Positions 28,307-38,314 of a DNA stretch of 64,000 bases are shown piece after piece (the stretch's first letter is position 1; each line of letters opens with the position of its first letter). The notes under the pieces were generated by a model, which was not told where the DNA came from, did no database searches, and saw nothing but the letters and a program-made list of their open reading frames with translations. Source of the DNA: DATFKA01 sp042095835 (GTDB lineage Bacteria; Bacteroidota; Bacteroidia; Chitinophagales; Saprospiraceae). The translations under genes were made by a program, and so were the position numbers. The stretch is taken from assembly GCA_042095835.1 (NCBI GenBank), contig JBELML010000009.1, positions 1 through 64,000 on the forward strand, in the 5' to 3' direction.

Positions 28307-29215
28307 TTATTCTTTATTCCATTTATTGACCCTAAGGTCATATTTTTGTTTACTGAACTCCCAGAGGTCCACATTATAATCTCTTTCTAAAGATTTTTCT
28401 AGTGCTGGAGTCATTAAATTAGGAAAAAAATTGATACCTGTTATTTCTTCTACCTGATCAATACTTGCCACATACTCATAAAGTGGTTCATAACTGATTT
28501 GGTTGGGAATAATAAAGGCTATCCCTTTTTGCTCTGGCTCGGAAATATCGAGAAGCACCTTATAAAAGGCGCTTGGGATGGTCACCTCATTATCGCCAAT
28601 TTTTCCTTTGTTGGGACGGCTTAGAACGGGACCGGTCACTATGTATAGCTTCTTATACTTCTTGGCCCAAGTCCGGGTTAATTGCTCTAGCTCCTTCCAG
28701 ATACCTTTATTAAAATCGTGAGACTGTGGGCTGATATTACTCATCAGGAAACTTGTCTCCATCGCTTCCTTATTAAAAGCCATATCTGCTGCGGGTGCTA
28801 AATGCCCACGATCATAGCCAGAACCCCGATAATCATACCAGGTAGCAGAGCCCGTACCAACTTTAGCGTCAGGCTCAAAACGATCTGTACGATCTACCCA
28901 AGGTTGCTGTAAACGCTCCCTAGTTAGAATATAGCTTACCCATTCTGCCTGTTCGTGCTCCTCGCTATAAGAAAGGGAAAAATAGGAATGCTGAATCACC
29001 TGTCCAGTGGTAGATTCCGGCAAATAAAATGACCGGTCATCTGTAGTATCAATGGAGGAGATAACTTCATCACTTACCGTAGGAAATTGAGGAGTATTAG
29101 ATTTTATAAAAAAATAGATAACTCCTAAAATCACTGCTGCAAAAACGGCAACTCTCAAAAGAGTATTGCTAGCTCCTCCCCGATTCCCCACATGATTAGA
29201 TCTAAGTTTCGCCAT
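28307..29215 (-). CDS. membrane-anchored DNA/RNA non-specific endonuclease
   Basis: 302 residues. A single transmembrane helix (about residues 20-37) is followed by a NUC1 endonuclease domain. DRGHLAPAADM holds the general-base histidine. SNISPQ...NKGIW..LE supplies the metal-binding asparagine and supporting residues. The domain would face the periplasm. It ends one base before the start of the HerA-like ATPase gene. It could scavenge nucleic acid or act in defence; sequence alone does not decide. Confidence 0.85.
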   Translation of the reverse strand: MAKLRSNHVGNRGGASNTLLRVAVFAAVILGVIYFFIKSNTPQFPTVSDEVISSIDTTDDRSFYLPESTTGQVIQHSYFSLSYSEEHEQAEWVSYILTRERLQQPWVDRTDRFEPDAKVGTGSATWYDYRGSGYDRGHLAPAADMAFNKEAMETSFLMSNISPQSHDFNKGIWKELEQLTRTWAKKYKKLYIVTGPVLSRPNKGKIGDNEVTIPSAFYKVLLDISEPEQKGIAFIIPNQISYEPLYEYVASIDQVEEITGINFFPNLMTPALEKSLERDYNVDLWEFSKQKYDLRVNKWNKE

Positions 29216-29310
29216 TTAATTGAATATAGTATCCCATGATGTAGTAAATTAATAGGATTTCAAAAGAGATAAATATATATTTATTTCTCATCGAAACACA
29301 AAATAGAAAT

Positions 29311-29910
29311 TTGGGATTAAAAAACACACCTTTAAAAGTAGGGATTACAGGGAATATTGGAAGCGGAAAATCAACAGTCTGTGCCATCTTCGAGCAGCTG
29401 GGTATTCCTATTTACTATGCTGACCAAAGAGCTAAGATGCTTATGCGGGAAGATCCAAATCTAGTGGAAGGTATAAAAGATTTGCTAGGCCAAGATGCTT
29501 ACTTTTCTGATGGAAGCATTAATCGGCAATTCATTAGTCAACAGATTTTTACCCAACCAGAACTCCTGAAAAAGATGAATCAATTGGTACATCCTGCCGT
29601 TGGTAGAGACACCATACAATGGGTGGCCCAAAATGCCCAAGCGCCCTACACCCTGAAGGAAGCAGCCATCCTTTTTGAATCTGGAAGCCATAAACAGCTA
29701 GATAAAGTGATATGTGTGATTGCTCCCGAAAGTATTCGAATTCAAAGAGTCATGGATAGAGACCAGGTTGATGAAGAAGCGGTAAACGCACGGATGAAAA
29801 ACCAATGGCCGGAATACAAAAAAGCCATCCGCTCTGATTTTCTAATTTATAATGATGGTAGCCAATCTTTGATCGACCAAGTGATGCGCATCCACAAAAA
29901 ACTCCGCTAA
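29311..29910 (+). CDS. coaE: dephospho-CoA kinase
   Basis: 199 residues. It phosphorylates the 3'-OH of dephospho-CoA, the last step of CoA synthesis. P-loop GITGNIGSGKST, the YYADQRAK substrate region and HPAVGRD are present. The frame has no ATG before the P-loop, and an in-frame stop lies upstream at 29245, so the start is the TTG at 29311. The next gene starts 3 bases after its stop. Confidence 0.92.
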   Translation: MGLKNTPLKVGITGNIGSGKSTVCAIFEQLGIPIYYADQRAKMLMREDPNLVEGIKDLLGQDAYFSDGSINRQFISQQIFTQPELLKKMNQLVHPAVGRDTIQWVAQNAQAPYTLKEAAILFESGSHKQLDKVICVIAPESIRIQRVMDRDQVDEEAVNARMKNQWPEYKKAIRSDFLIYNDGSQSLIDQVMRIHKKLR

Positions 29911-29912
29911 CT

Positions 29913-30248
29913 ATGCCTGAAATTTTAGACGTTGAGCCCGTTTTACATAGAGAAGGAAAAAATACAAAATGGGCATTTCGATTCCTATTATATGCCTTAT
30001 TGTGCATCCTTGCTTTGGTCTATCAGTCTATACGATTTCAACCCTTGCTGCATAGCACTGATATTTTTGATCGCAATAGATGGCTATTACAAATATTAAA
30101 CTGGGTATGTATTGTAATAGGTATGTATTTTGCTTTACGAGCCAACACCAAGCAAGAACCTTTATCAACCAAACTTAGAATCTCTTCTATTGGTCTACCG
30201 ACGGTAGCCTTACTCAAGGTATTGGTTATTTTTTTGGACTTTAACTAA
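29913..30248 (+). CDS. small integral membrane protein
   Basis: 111 residues with three hydrophobic segments (about residues 22-41, 59-76 and 92-109). It begins 2 bases after the coaE stop codon, so it is almost certainly translated from the same mRNA. I recognise no family or function. It has no signal peptide or conserved polar motif. Confidence 0.65.
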   Translation: MPEILDVEPVLHREGKNTKWAFRFLLYALLCILALVYQSIRFQPLLHSTDIFDRNRWLLQILNWVCIVIGMYFALRANTKQEPLSTKLRISSIGLPTVALLKVLVIFLDFN

Positions 30249-30294
30249 GGAATGAGTCAATAATAAATAAAACATCTTTATTAATGCCCCATTC

Positions 30295-31431
30295 CTAATC
30301 TTCGACTATCGCTTTTAATTTGTCCGCGACAAAGTCGGCTTCTGATTTCGTGTTATGATGAGAAAAGGAAAATCTCACCGTTTTGCGCTTCGTTCCGGGA
30401 TGGATAGCCTCGATAACGTGAGAGCCTTTATCAGCCCCTGAGCTACAGGCACTACCTCCAGAACAACTAATGCCTTCGATATCTAGATTCAGTAATAAAA
30501 GTTCGTTTTTATCACTTTCTGGAAAGCTGACACTTAAGGTTTTAAAATGACCATTAGAAAAAGGACATCCATTGAACTCTACACTTGGTAAGGTCGCCTT
30601 AATTTTGTCAGCGAAATAATCTCGAAGCTCCTTGACTTGCTGCCTCCTCTCCTCCATTTTTTCATTGGCGATTTCCAAAGCTTTGGCCATACCTATGATC
30701 CCATATACATTCTCTGTACCTCCTCTCATATTACGCTCCTGTGCTCCACCCTCAATAAAAGGTTTAAGGATGGCCTCACTATTCATATAAAGAAAACCTG
30801 TTCCTTTGGGTCCATGAAACTTGTGACCGGAGCCTGTAATAAAGTGAATCGGCGTCTTATCTAAATCAATTGGATAAAATCCAACGGTCTGCACCGTATC
30901 TGAATGAAAATAAGCGCCGTTTGCTTCGCACAATTGCCCTACTTCGACTAGGTCAATCATGGTCCCAATCTCATTATTAGCGTGCATCAAGGTGACTAGC
31001 GTTTTTTGGTCACTATTCTCCAGCAAGCTTTTAAGATGTTCCATGTCAATCATCCCTCTATGATCTTGATTGACAAATTCTAGTCCAACAGATTGACTAT
31101 TATGAATGGATTCGGCAGTATGTAAAACCGCGTGATGCTCCGTCTTGCTGGTGATAATCCTGGTCACACCTAAATCACGAACAGCACACTTTAGAATCAT
31201 ATTATTAGATTCGGTACCTCCTGAAGTAAAGAAGATCTCTCCAATCGATGCATTCAGGATATTGGCGATGGTTTTCCTGGCTCTTTCGACAGCAGCCCTT
31301 GCAGTACGCCCTTCCTGGTAAATACTTGAGGGATTTCCCCATAAATTATTCATAGCTTCAGCGATGTGCTGGACTACTTCTGGATCAATGGGTGTAGTAG
31401 CGGCGTTATCTAAATAGACTCGATTATTCAA
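30295..31431 (-). CDS. cysteine desulfurase (IscS/NifS class)
   Basis: 378 residues. This PLP enzyme removes sulfur from cysteine for Fe-S cluster or thio-tRNA formation. PLP lysine is in SGHKFHGPKG, and SGGSACSSGA contains the catalytic cysteine of the class I loop. The N-terminal YLDNAATTP and HHAV motifs are typical. No isc or suf genes lie nearby. A candidate promoter sits between it and the glmM gene. Confidence 0.92.
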   Translation of the reverse strand: MNNRVYLDNAATTPIDPEVVQHIAEAMNNLWGNPSSIYQEGRTARAAVERARKTIANILNASIGEIFFTSGGTESNNMILKCAVRDLGVTRIITSKTEHHAVLHTAESIHNSQSVGLEFVNQDHRGMIDMEHLKSLLENSDQKTLVTLMHANNEIGTMIDLVEVGQLCEANGAYFHSDTVQTVGFYPIDLDKTPIHFITGSGHKFHGPKGTGFLYMNSEAILKPFIEGGAQERNMRGGTENVYGIIGMAKALEIANEKMEERRQQVKELRDYFADKIKATLPSVEFNGCPFSNGHFKTLSVSFPESDKNELLLLNLDIEGISCSGGSACSSGADKGSHVIEAIHPGTKRKTVRFSFSHHNTKSEADFVADKLKAIVED

Positions 31432-31490
31432 TGTTGTATGGTTGTAATTGCTATAATACTGATAGGAAGATTTAAAGCTTTCTATCGGTA

Positions 31491-31498
31491 CAAATATA
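31491..31498 (-). promoter_or_regulatory. candidate -7 box (TATATTTG)
   Basis: Exact TAnnTTTG on the minus strand, 60 bases upstream of the cysteine desulfurase start and just after the glmM stop codon. No correctly spaced TTG was found. Confidence 0.4.
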
Positions 31499-31502
31499 AA
31501 AT

Positions 31503-32888
31503 CTATTTCTCGGAAAGTAAATCCTCAACATCTTGCTTTAATTGAGCGACCAAAGCTTGTGCCTTTTCTTGCGTGCTTGCTTCGGCATAAACTCTAATAA
31601 TGGGCTCAGTATTGGATTTGCGCAGGTGCACCCAGGCAGTTGGAAAATCTATCTTTAGCCCATCTATCGTATTGTAGTTTTCCTTTTGGTATTTTTTCTC
31701 TAGAGCGATCAAAATTTTATTGAGATCGATTCCTGCATGGAGCGCTATTTTATCTTTCACCATATCATAAGATGGATAAGTTGCTTTTAAGGCAGACATC
31801 TTCATCTTCTTTTTACTTAAATGGCTCAAGAAGAGCGCTATTCCAATTAAGGCATCTCTTCCATAATGAAAATCTGGTACAATAATTCCTCCATTCCCTT
31901 CTCCACCTATTGCCGCATTTTCATTTTTCATAGTCGTCACTACATTGACCTCACCAACAGCGCTGGCAAAGTATTGCCCACCGTGTCTTTCGGTTATATC
32001 TCTTAAAGCTCTGGTTGAAGATAAATTGGACACCGAATTCCCGCCTCGCTGACCTAAGATATAGTCCGCTACGGCTACTAAGGTGAATTCCTCTCCAAAC
32101 ATGGTCCCATCTTCATTGACAAAAGCCAAACGATCGACATCTGGATCTACGCTGATCCCCAAATGCGCCTGCTCCTTTATAATAGCAGCCGAGAGTTCGG
32201 TCAAGTGCTTGGCCAGAGGTTCTGGGTTGTGCGCAAACTGGCCATTGATCTCTCCATTGATAACAATAGTTTCGCAGCCTAATTGATCAAGTAGCATAGG
32301 TACTGCTATACCACCCGTAGAATTAATAGCATCTAGAACTACTTTGAACTGGGCAGATCGAATGGCTGCCACATCAACTAAAGGATAATCCAAAATGGCT
32401 TGAATATGCTGTTCCATCGTTCCAGAGAGAGGTGTGATCGTACCAATTTGATCCACTTCTGCGTATTGAATGCTGCCTTCTTCAATTTTTGCGAGCAGAT
32501 ATTCCCCATCTGCCTTGGAAATAAACTCTCCTTTCTCATTCAAAAACTTGAGGGCATTCCACTCTTTTGGATTATGGCTTGCTGTGATAATTATACCAGC
32601 ACCGGCTTTTTCCCAAACTACAGCCATCTCTACCGTTGGTGTAGTAGATAAATCTACATCAAGTACATCTATGCCTAAACTTATTAAGGTATTGCTGACT
32701 AAGGCTTTGACCATTGCCCCTGAAATTCGCGCATCTCTGCCCAGGACAACCCTTGGTGTTTTACCCGTTTCCAGAAGCCATGCTCCAAAAGCAGCAGTAC
32801 ACTCAACGATATCTTGAGGGGTCAAGTTGTCTCCTGCCTGTCCACCAATTGTACCTCTTATGCCAGAAATTGATTTGATTAAAGCCAC
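31503..32888 (-). CDS. glmM: phosphoglucosamine mutase
   Basis: 461 residues of the alpha-D-phosphohexomutase family. It interconverts glucosamine-6- and -1-phosphate for UDP-GlcNAc synthesis. Phosphoserine loop TASHNP (S104), metal loop DPDVDRLAF, sugar loop GGEGNGG and the phosphate-binding RKSNTEPIIRVYAEA are all present. The GEGNGG loop favours glucosamine mutase over phosphomannomutase, although some family members act on several sugars. A promoter-like box lies 22 bases upstream. Confidence 0.85.
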   Translation of the reverse strand: MALIKSISGIRGTIGGQAGDNLTPQDIVECTAAFGAWLLETGKTPRVVLGRDARISGAMVKALVSNTLISLGIDVLDVDLSTTPTVEMAVVWEKAGAGIIITASHNPKEWNALKFLNEKGEFISKADGEYLLAKIEEGSIQYAEVDQIGTITPLSGTMEQHIQAILDYPLVDVAAIRSAQFKVVLDAINSTGGIAVPMLLDQLGCETIVINGEINGQFAHNPEPLAKHLTELSAAIIKEQAHLGISVDPDVDRLAFVNEDGTMFGEEFTLVAVADYILGQRGGNSVSNLSSTRALRDITERHGGQYFASAVGEVNVVTTMKNENAAIGGEGNGGIIVPDFHYGRDALIGIALFLSHLSKKKMKMSALKATYPSYDMVKDKIALHAGIDLNKILIALEKKYQKENYNTIDGLKIDFPTAWVHLRKSNTEPIIRVYAEASTQEKAQALVAQLKQDVEDLLSEK

Positions 32889-32910
32889 AGTGTTTTGAGT
32901 TTGATTGGCG

Positions 32911-32918
32911 CAAAAGTA
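32911..32918 (-). promoter_or_regulatory. candidate -7 box (TACTTTTG) for glmM
   Basis: Exact TAnnTTTG on the minus strand, 22 bases upstream of the glmM start, in a 109-bp divergent gap that also holds a box for the gene on the other side. Confidence 0.5.
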
Positions 32919-32960
32919 GAAATTCCTAGATGGAAGCAGAAGGAAATAGCTTTCCCTTTT

Positions 32961-32968
32961 TATCTTTG
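32961..32968 (+). promoter_or_regulatory. candidate -7 box (TATCTTTG) for PAP2 gene
   Basis: Exact TAnnTTTG on the plus strand, 29 bases upstream of the GTG start of the PAP2 phosphatase gene. No TTG at -33 spacing. Confidence 0.5.
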
Positions 32969-32997
32969 ATCAAGTATTTTATTCAATCAAATTCAAA

Positions 32998-33597
32998 GTG
33001 GTGTTAGAAACGCTATTGCAATACGACGAGCAACTCTTTCGGCTGATCAACGGATCATGGCATACGACATTCTTGGACACCATATTGCCTTATTGGCGCG
33101 AGAAGAAGTTTTGGTATCCGCTTTATATCTTCCTTTTGATTTTCATTCCTTTTAAATTCAAGTGGAAGGGAGTTTATTTACTGCTTAGCCTATTTTTATG
33201 TGTCGGTATAGCAGATACCATGAGTAGTAAGGTATTAAAGAAGTCTGTAAAGCGGCTGCGCCCCTGCAATGATCCTGCCATTCAAGATGAGGTGGTTTTA
33301 TTAGTTGGCTGTGGTAGAGCCTATAGTTTCACCTCCTCTCATGCAACGAACCATTTTGCGATTGGAACTTTTTTGGCACTGACATTAGGTTTATACTATA
33401 GACGTTGGAGGTGGCTATTTTACTTTTGGGCGGCAAGTATTGCCTTTGCCCAAATCTATGTGGGCGTACATTATCCGCTGGACGTAATTGTAGGGTCTGT
33501 TTTGGGGTGGCTGATTGCCTATTTGCTCTCCTTAATTTATTTCTCCTTCCCAAAAATCGCTATCTCTAGACCTTTACAAAAAATAGAAGTGGCTTAA
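32998..33597 (+). CDS. PAP2 family membrane phosphatase
   Basis: 199 residues with five to six hydrophobic helices. The three phosphatase motifs are visible: KKSVKRLRPC (KX6RP), FTSSHATNH (S-S-H) and YVGVHYPLDVIVG (with catalytic histidine). Likely substrates are undecaprenyl pyrophosphate or phosphatidylglycerol phosphate. No ATG precedes the conserved N-terminus, so GTG at 32998 (or the adjacent GTG at 33001) is the start. Confidence 0.88.
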   Translation: MVLETLLQYDEQLFRLINGSWHTTFLDTILPYWREKKFWYPLYIFLLIFIPFKFKWKGVYLLLSLFLCVGIADTMSSKVLKKSVKRLRPCNDPAIQDEVVLLVGCGRAYSFTSSHATNHFAIGTFLALTLGLYYRRWRWLFYFWAASIAFAQIYVGVHYPLDVIVGSVLGWLIAYLLSLIYFSFPKIAISRPLQKIEVA

Positions 33598-33831
33598 CCT
33601 TTATTATGTAAAAAATATGCTAAAAGCTGTAAAAAGTAGGGAAGCTGATACTCTTTTAAATTAATAAAGCCTAGCACAAGTTTTGAAGAATAGCTATAGC
33701 TAAGAATGGAGATTTAGTTAAACAGACAAGTTTAGACAAAAATTCTGTTTACAAAAGATTAACTTGTTAGCGAAAATTCACTAATTTGCTCCCGCTTACA
33801 AAAAATTCGAAAATACTCTACAGATTACCGT

Positions 33832-36651
33832 ATGAAACTTATCCAACTATCCCGTATAGGCGTAATGGCTGCATTACTCCTATGCTCTATCACAACAACA
33901 GCTCAAAACTTACTCAAGGGGACGGTCAAAAGTGTTGACGGAGAGCCTTTAATTAGTGCTACCGTATTGGATCAGACCTCTGGGAAAGGGGTAGTCACTG
34001 ATTTTGACGGCAACTTTGAGCTAGACCTTCCTACCTTACCTACTACTATTGAGGTTTCTTACACAGGGTTTGATGCAAAAGAAGTAGCTATCTCTTCTGT
34101 TGCTGATGGCATCACTATAGAACTGGAAGAATATGTAGAAGCCATTGGAGAAGTGGTAGTGAAAGGTCGCCGCATCAGTGAAAAAAGGCAGCAATCTGCA
34201 CTCACGATGGAATCCTTGGATAATATAGGTATTAAAGAAACTCCAGCAGCCAACTTCTATGATGGATTAGGCTCTTTAAAGGATGTAGACCTTACAGCCG
34301 CAAGTTTGGGTTTCAAGATCATCAATACACGTGGCTTTAATAGTACCAGTCCGGTGCGATCCCTGCAAATAATTGATGGAGTCGATAACCAATCGCCTGG
34401 TCTTAATTTCTCTTTAGGTAACTTCTTAGGTGCATCAGAACTAGATGTGAATCGAGTAAATCTGATTGTAGGTGCGAGTTCTGCTTTTTATGGTCCAAAC
34501 GCCTTTAACGGTGTAATTGCGATGGAGACTAAAAATCCATTCTTGCAAAAAGGATTAAGTGGCATGATCAAGGTTGGTGAAAGAAACCTATTGGAAACGG
34601 CCTTCCGCTGGGCAGATGGCGTCAAAAATAAAGCTGGTAAGGAGTTTTTTGCCTACAAGCTGAATTTCTCTTATTTCCAAGCTGATGATTGGGTAGCTAA
34701 TAACTTCGATGCGGTATTCGATTCTGAATCTTTAGCCACCAATCCAGGTGGATATGATGCTGTCAATATTTATGGCGATGAGTACCAAACCGCTAACGAT
34801 CTTTCCAGAACACAATCTCTTCCTGGTTTAGGGATTATCCACAGACAAGGCTATATAGAAGAAGACGTTGTTGATTACGACTCTGATAATATGAAAATTG
34901 GAGCGGCATTCCATTTCCGTCTAAAACCAGATATGGATTTCAACTCTCCTGAATTAATTTTGGCGACCAACTTTAGTCGAGGTACTACTGTATACCAAGG
35001 AGATAATCGCTTCAGCTTGAGAAATATTCAGTTTTATCAGCATCGTATTGAACTGAAAAAGCAGAATGAATACTTTATCAGAGCTTATGTGACGCATGAG
35101 GATGCCGGAGATTCTTACGATCCCTATTTCACCTCTCTCCTATTACAACAGCAGCATAAGCAAGATAACGAGTGGCGCTCAGACTATATTAACTTTTGGT
35201 CACAGAACGCGGTTCCCTTTTTACAAGGTCAAGAAGGCTTTCCGAATATCTTAGAATTCTTAGGAAGACCTGACGAATACAATGCAGCCCTAAGTGGCTT
35301 TTTAGAGCGCCAAGACATTGTTGATGCTATTGCTGGTTTCCACCAACAAGCACAAGTAGCCGTAGCACAAGGTAATCTCTTAACGGGAGCGGTTCCATTT
35401 TATGCACCAGGTACAGATCGCTTTGATGAAGCATTCAATGATATTACCGGAAGAATTTCCTTTGCTGAAAATGGTACCAGATTCTTCGATCGCTCTGCTC
35501 TTTGGCATGTACACGGGGAGAAAATGTTTAACGACGTCTATGAAGGAGGAGCCATTACGGACTTGGACTTGCGTGTAGGTGCCAACTTTAGACAATATCT
35601 ACCTAACTCTATGGGCTCTATTCTTCTAGATACCATGGGTAGAGACATTGATGTTTCTGAATTTGGTGTTTATGGTGGCGGTACGATCGAATTGGACAAT
35701 CGATGGAAAATCAGTGGATCAATGCGTTTGGATAAAAACCAGAACTTTGACCTTCTCTTTTCTCCAGCGGCATCTGTAGTCTTTACACCTAATGTCAACA
35801 ATACTCTTCGCTTTTCATTTAGCTCAGCTATTCGGAATCCGACTTTGGCAGATCAATACTTGTTCTATAATGTTGGTCGAGCTATTCTTATTGGTAATCT
35901 TGATGGTTTCAATAATCTCATCACTATTGAATCTTTAGGGGATTATCTCAACTCCTTAGACGAAGGAACATTAGAGTTTTTTGATGTTGATCCTATTCAA
36001 CCAGAGAAGGTGCGTACGGTTGAAGCCGGCTACCGGACAATGATTGGAGATCAACTATATCTTGACGGAACCTATTATTATAGCTTTTATAGAGACTTTA
36101 TTGGTTTTAACTTTGGGGTAGATGCATTCTTTGACCCTGTGACGGGATTACCAGTAGATATACAAGCTTTCCGGGTAGCAGCAAATGCAACGGATCAAGT
36201 AACTACACAAGGTTTCTCCTTAGGGGCCAATTACTATTTCTGGGACAAGTTTGTATTTAACGGAAACTATTCTTGGAATAAGTTAAATACAGAAACGGAT
36301 GATCCCATTATTCCTGCATTTAACACACCAGAACACAAGTTTAACCTAGGTTTCTCGGGTCGTGATATTGAGTTAAACCTTGGATTTGCTACATTGCAAG
36401 ACTTTGGGTTTAGTGTCAACTATAAATGGATTGATACCTTCATCTTTGAGGGATCACCGCAGTTTACTGGTTTAATTCCTAGTTATGATTTATTAGATGC
36501 ACAAATCAATTGGAGAGTTGCTTCAATGAATACCACTTTTAAATTGGGTGCTTCTAACATATTAGATAACCAGACTTTCCAAACCTATGGTGGACCAAGA
36601 ATCGGAAGATTAGCTTATTTCTCGGTTACTTATGATTGGGAAAAGAAATAA
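33832..36651 (+). CDS. TonB-dependent receptor
   Basis: 939 residues with a signal peptide ending near TTTAQ. A carboxypeptidase D-like domain (LLKGTVKSVDGEPLISATV...) spans about residues 25-110. The plug (about 130-240) contains NTRGFNSTSPVRSLQIIDGVDNQSP, and a 22-strand barrel ends in WEKK. It is an outer-membrane importer energised by TonB. It is not a classical SusC because the partner is not SusD-like: the next gene encodes a T9SS-exported hydrolase-like protein, separated by 58 bp. The substrate is unknown. Confidence 0.9.
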   Translation: MKLIQLSRIGVMAALLLCSITTTAQNLLKGTVKSVDGEPLISATVLDQTSGKGVVTDFDGNFELDLPTLPTTIEVSYTGFDAKEVAISSVADGITIELEEYVEAIGEVVVKGRRISEKRQQSALTMESLDNIGIKETPAANFYDGLGSLKDVDLTAASLGFKIINTRGFNSTSPVRSLQIIDGVDNQSPGLNFSLGNFLGASELDVNRVNLIVGASSAFYGPNAFNGVIAMETKNPFLQKGLSGMIKVGERNLLETAFRWADGVKNKAGKEFFAYKLNFSYFQADDWVANNFDAVFDSESLATNPGGYDAVNIYGDEYQTANDLSRTQSLPGLGIIHRQGYIEEDVVDYDSDNMKIGAAFHFRLKPDMDFNSPELILATNFSRGTTVYQGDNRFSLRNIQFYQHRIELKKQNEYFIRAYVTHEDAGDSYDPYFTSLLLQQQHKQDNEWRSDYINFWSQNAVPFLQGQEGFPNILEFLGRPDEYNAALSGFLERQDIVDAIAGFHQQAQVAVAQGNLLTGAVPFYAPGTDRFDEAFNDITGRISFAENGTRFFDRSALWHVHGEKMFNDVYEGGAITDLDLRVGANFRQYLPNSMGSILLDTMGRDIDVSEFGVYGGGTIELDNRWKISGSMRLDKNQNFDLLFSPAASVVFTPNVNNTLRFSFSSAIRNPTLADQYLFYNVGRAILIGNLDGFNNLITIESLGDYLNSLDEGTLEFFDVDPIQPEKVRTVEAGYRTMIGDQLYLDGTYYYSFYRDFIGFNFGVDAFFDPVTGLPVDIQAFRVAANATDQVTTQGFSLGANYYFWDKFVFNGNYSWNKLNTETDDPIIPAFNTPEHKFNLGFSGRDIELNLGFATLQDFGFSVNYKWIDTFIFEGSPQFTGLIPSYDLLDAQINWRVASMNTTFKLGASNILDNQTFQTYGGPRIGRLAYFSVTYDWEKK

Positions 36652-36709
36652 TTAACAGGCAGTATTAAATGTGAAAATCTATTATAACAAACTATTCAAA
36701 ATTTGTTTT

Positions 36710-38290
36710 ATGAAACAATTCAACAAACTATTCTTACTACTTCTAGTATCTGCTTTTGCGCTCAATGCCAATGCACAAACTCGATACCTAGATGATTTAT
36801 TTACAGGAGTCAGTGTTTCACCTGACGTTCCTTATGCGACTAATATATCCGTCCTGACAGGAGGAGCTGATACGATTCCTTTGGTAATGGATATTTATAC
36901 GCCAGACGGAGATGATGCAACAGATCGTCCAGTGGTTGTATATTTCCATACTGGTAGTTTCTTGCCACAATACTTTAATGGCCAGATTACAGGTAACAAA
37001 CAAGATTCTACCTGTGCTGAAATTTGTCGTCGTTTAGCTCGCAAAGGTTATGTAGCTATTTCTGCTACTTATCGTGCAGGTTGGGTTCCTACTGCAACTG
37101 GACCAGAAGGGCAAAATACACGTACTGGTACTTTATTAAATGCAGCGTATAGAGGTATTCAAGATGCGCGTTCGCTTATCCGCTACCTACGTAAAACAGT
37201 AGCTGAAGATGAGAACCCTTATGGTATCAATACGGATAATATTACACTTTGGGGGCAAGGTACAGGTGGATATCTCTCTTATGGCTGTGCATATTTGGAT
37301 GATTTCGCAGAACTTGCACTTCCTAAATTTGTAAATACGGAGGATTTATCCCTTTATGTGGATTCTAACCTAGTAGGCGATATTTTCGGTTTAAAAGATG
37401 CGCCGCTAGCATTATCTAACTGGCCAGGCTATAGTTCTGATTTCAAATTGGCTGTCAACGCAGGTGGTGCTCTTGGAGATAGTACTTGGATAGACGGTAC
37501 GGATAATGAACCAGCTACTATTGGTTTCCACGTGTTTGCTGATCCATTTGCACCTTATGAAACAGGACCAGTAATCGTACCTGTTACGGGTGATTTTGTG
37601 GTAGATGTAGTCGGTACTCGTTTTGTAACTAATGCAGCTAACGAAAATGGTGCAAACGCTATTTTCATGGAAGCTAATCAAGATTTAAGCGATCCAATTA
37701 ATGCAATAAATACAGTTTACTCTAATACACCAGCAGCTACTATTTTTGGTGATCCGCTTCCATCTTTATCAGTAGCCAACATGTATCCTTTCCTAACAGA
37801 TACACTTGCTTCTGGACCATGGGAATGGTGGGGATACGAGGAATTAGCTGGACAATTAGCATTCTTCAATACTGTAGCTGGAACATCTTTTGATGTGGAT
37901 GAATTTGATGCAACTGGTCGTATTTTGAACCCAGATGCTTCTAAGGAGAAAGCAATGGCCTATATCGATACTATGGTCAACTTTTTCTTACCTAGAGCTT
38001 ATCTTGCCTTAGACCTTGCTACTAGTGTAAAAGAAATCATTACTCCTGAAAGTGTTTCTCTAACCGTTGGACCTAACCCAATTCAGGATGTTGCATTAGT
38101 GAGCTCTGCACCAGACAAACCAATGCAGCGTGTTGCTATCTACAATTTGGATGGTAAGATGATGAGAGGTATCACTAATTTGAACGCTAGCCAATTCGAG
38201 CTAAAGCGCATGAATCTACCTGCTGGTATATATCTACTACAAGCAGAGTTTGAGGAAGGTGTCGTGACGAAGAAGGTGATGTTTAAATAG
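36710..38290 (+). CDS. T9SS-exported alpha/beta-hydrolase-like protein
   Basis: 526 residues from the ATG at 36710, which directly precedes a signal peptide ending ALNANAQ; a GTG 39 bases earlier is less likely. Residues 40-200 resemble a carboxylesterase fold (RPVVVYFHTGSF, RSLIRYLRK). The usual nucleophile elbow GxSxG reads GQGTG here, and the HGGG oxyanion motif reads HTGS, so esterase activity is doubtful. The C-terminal 80 residues form a type A sorting domain ending in KKVMFK. It is probably expressed with the upstream TonB receptor. Confidence 0.8.
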   Translation: MKQFNKLFLLLLVSAFALNANAQTRYLDDLFTGVSVSPDVPYATNISVLTGGADTIPLVMDIYTPDGDDATDRPVVVYFHTGSFLPQYFNGQITGNKQDSTCAEICRRLARKGYVAISATYRAGWVPTATGPEGQNTRTGTLLNAAYRGIQDARSLIRYLRKTVAEDENPYGINTDNITLWGQGTGGYLSYGCAYLDDFAELALPKFVNTEDLSLYVDSNLVGDIFGLKDAPLALSNWPGYSSDFKLAVNAGGALGDSTWIDGTDNEPATIGFHVFADPFAPYETGPVIVPVTGDFVVDVVGTRFVTNAANENGANAIFMEANQDLSDPINAINTVYSNTPAATIFGDPLPSLSVANMYPFLTDTLASGPWEWWGYEELAGQLAFFNTVAGTSFDVDEFDATGRILNPDASKEKAMAYIDTMVNFFLPRAYLALDLATSVKEIITPESVSLTVGPNPIQDVALVSSAPDKPMQRVAIYNLDGKMMRGITNLNASQFELKRMNLPAGIYLLQAEFEEGVVTKKVMFK

Positions 38291-38314
38291 GTTTGGCTAT
38301 CGCCAAGACTTTGG

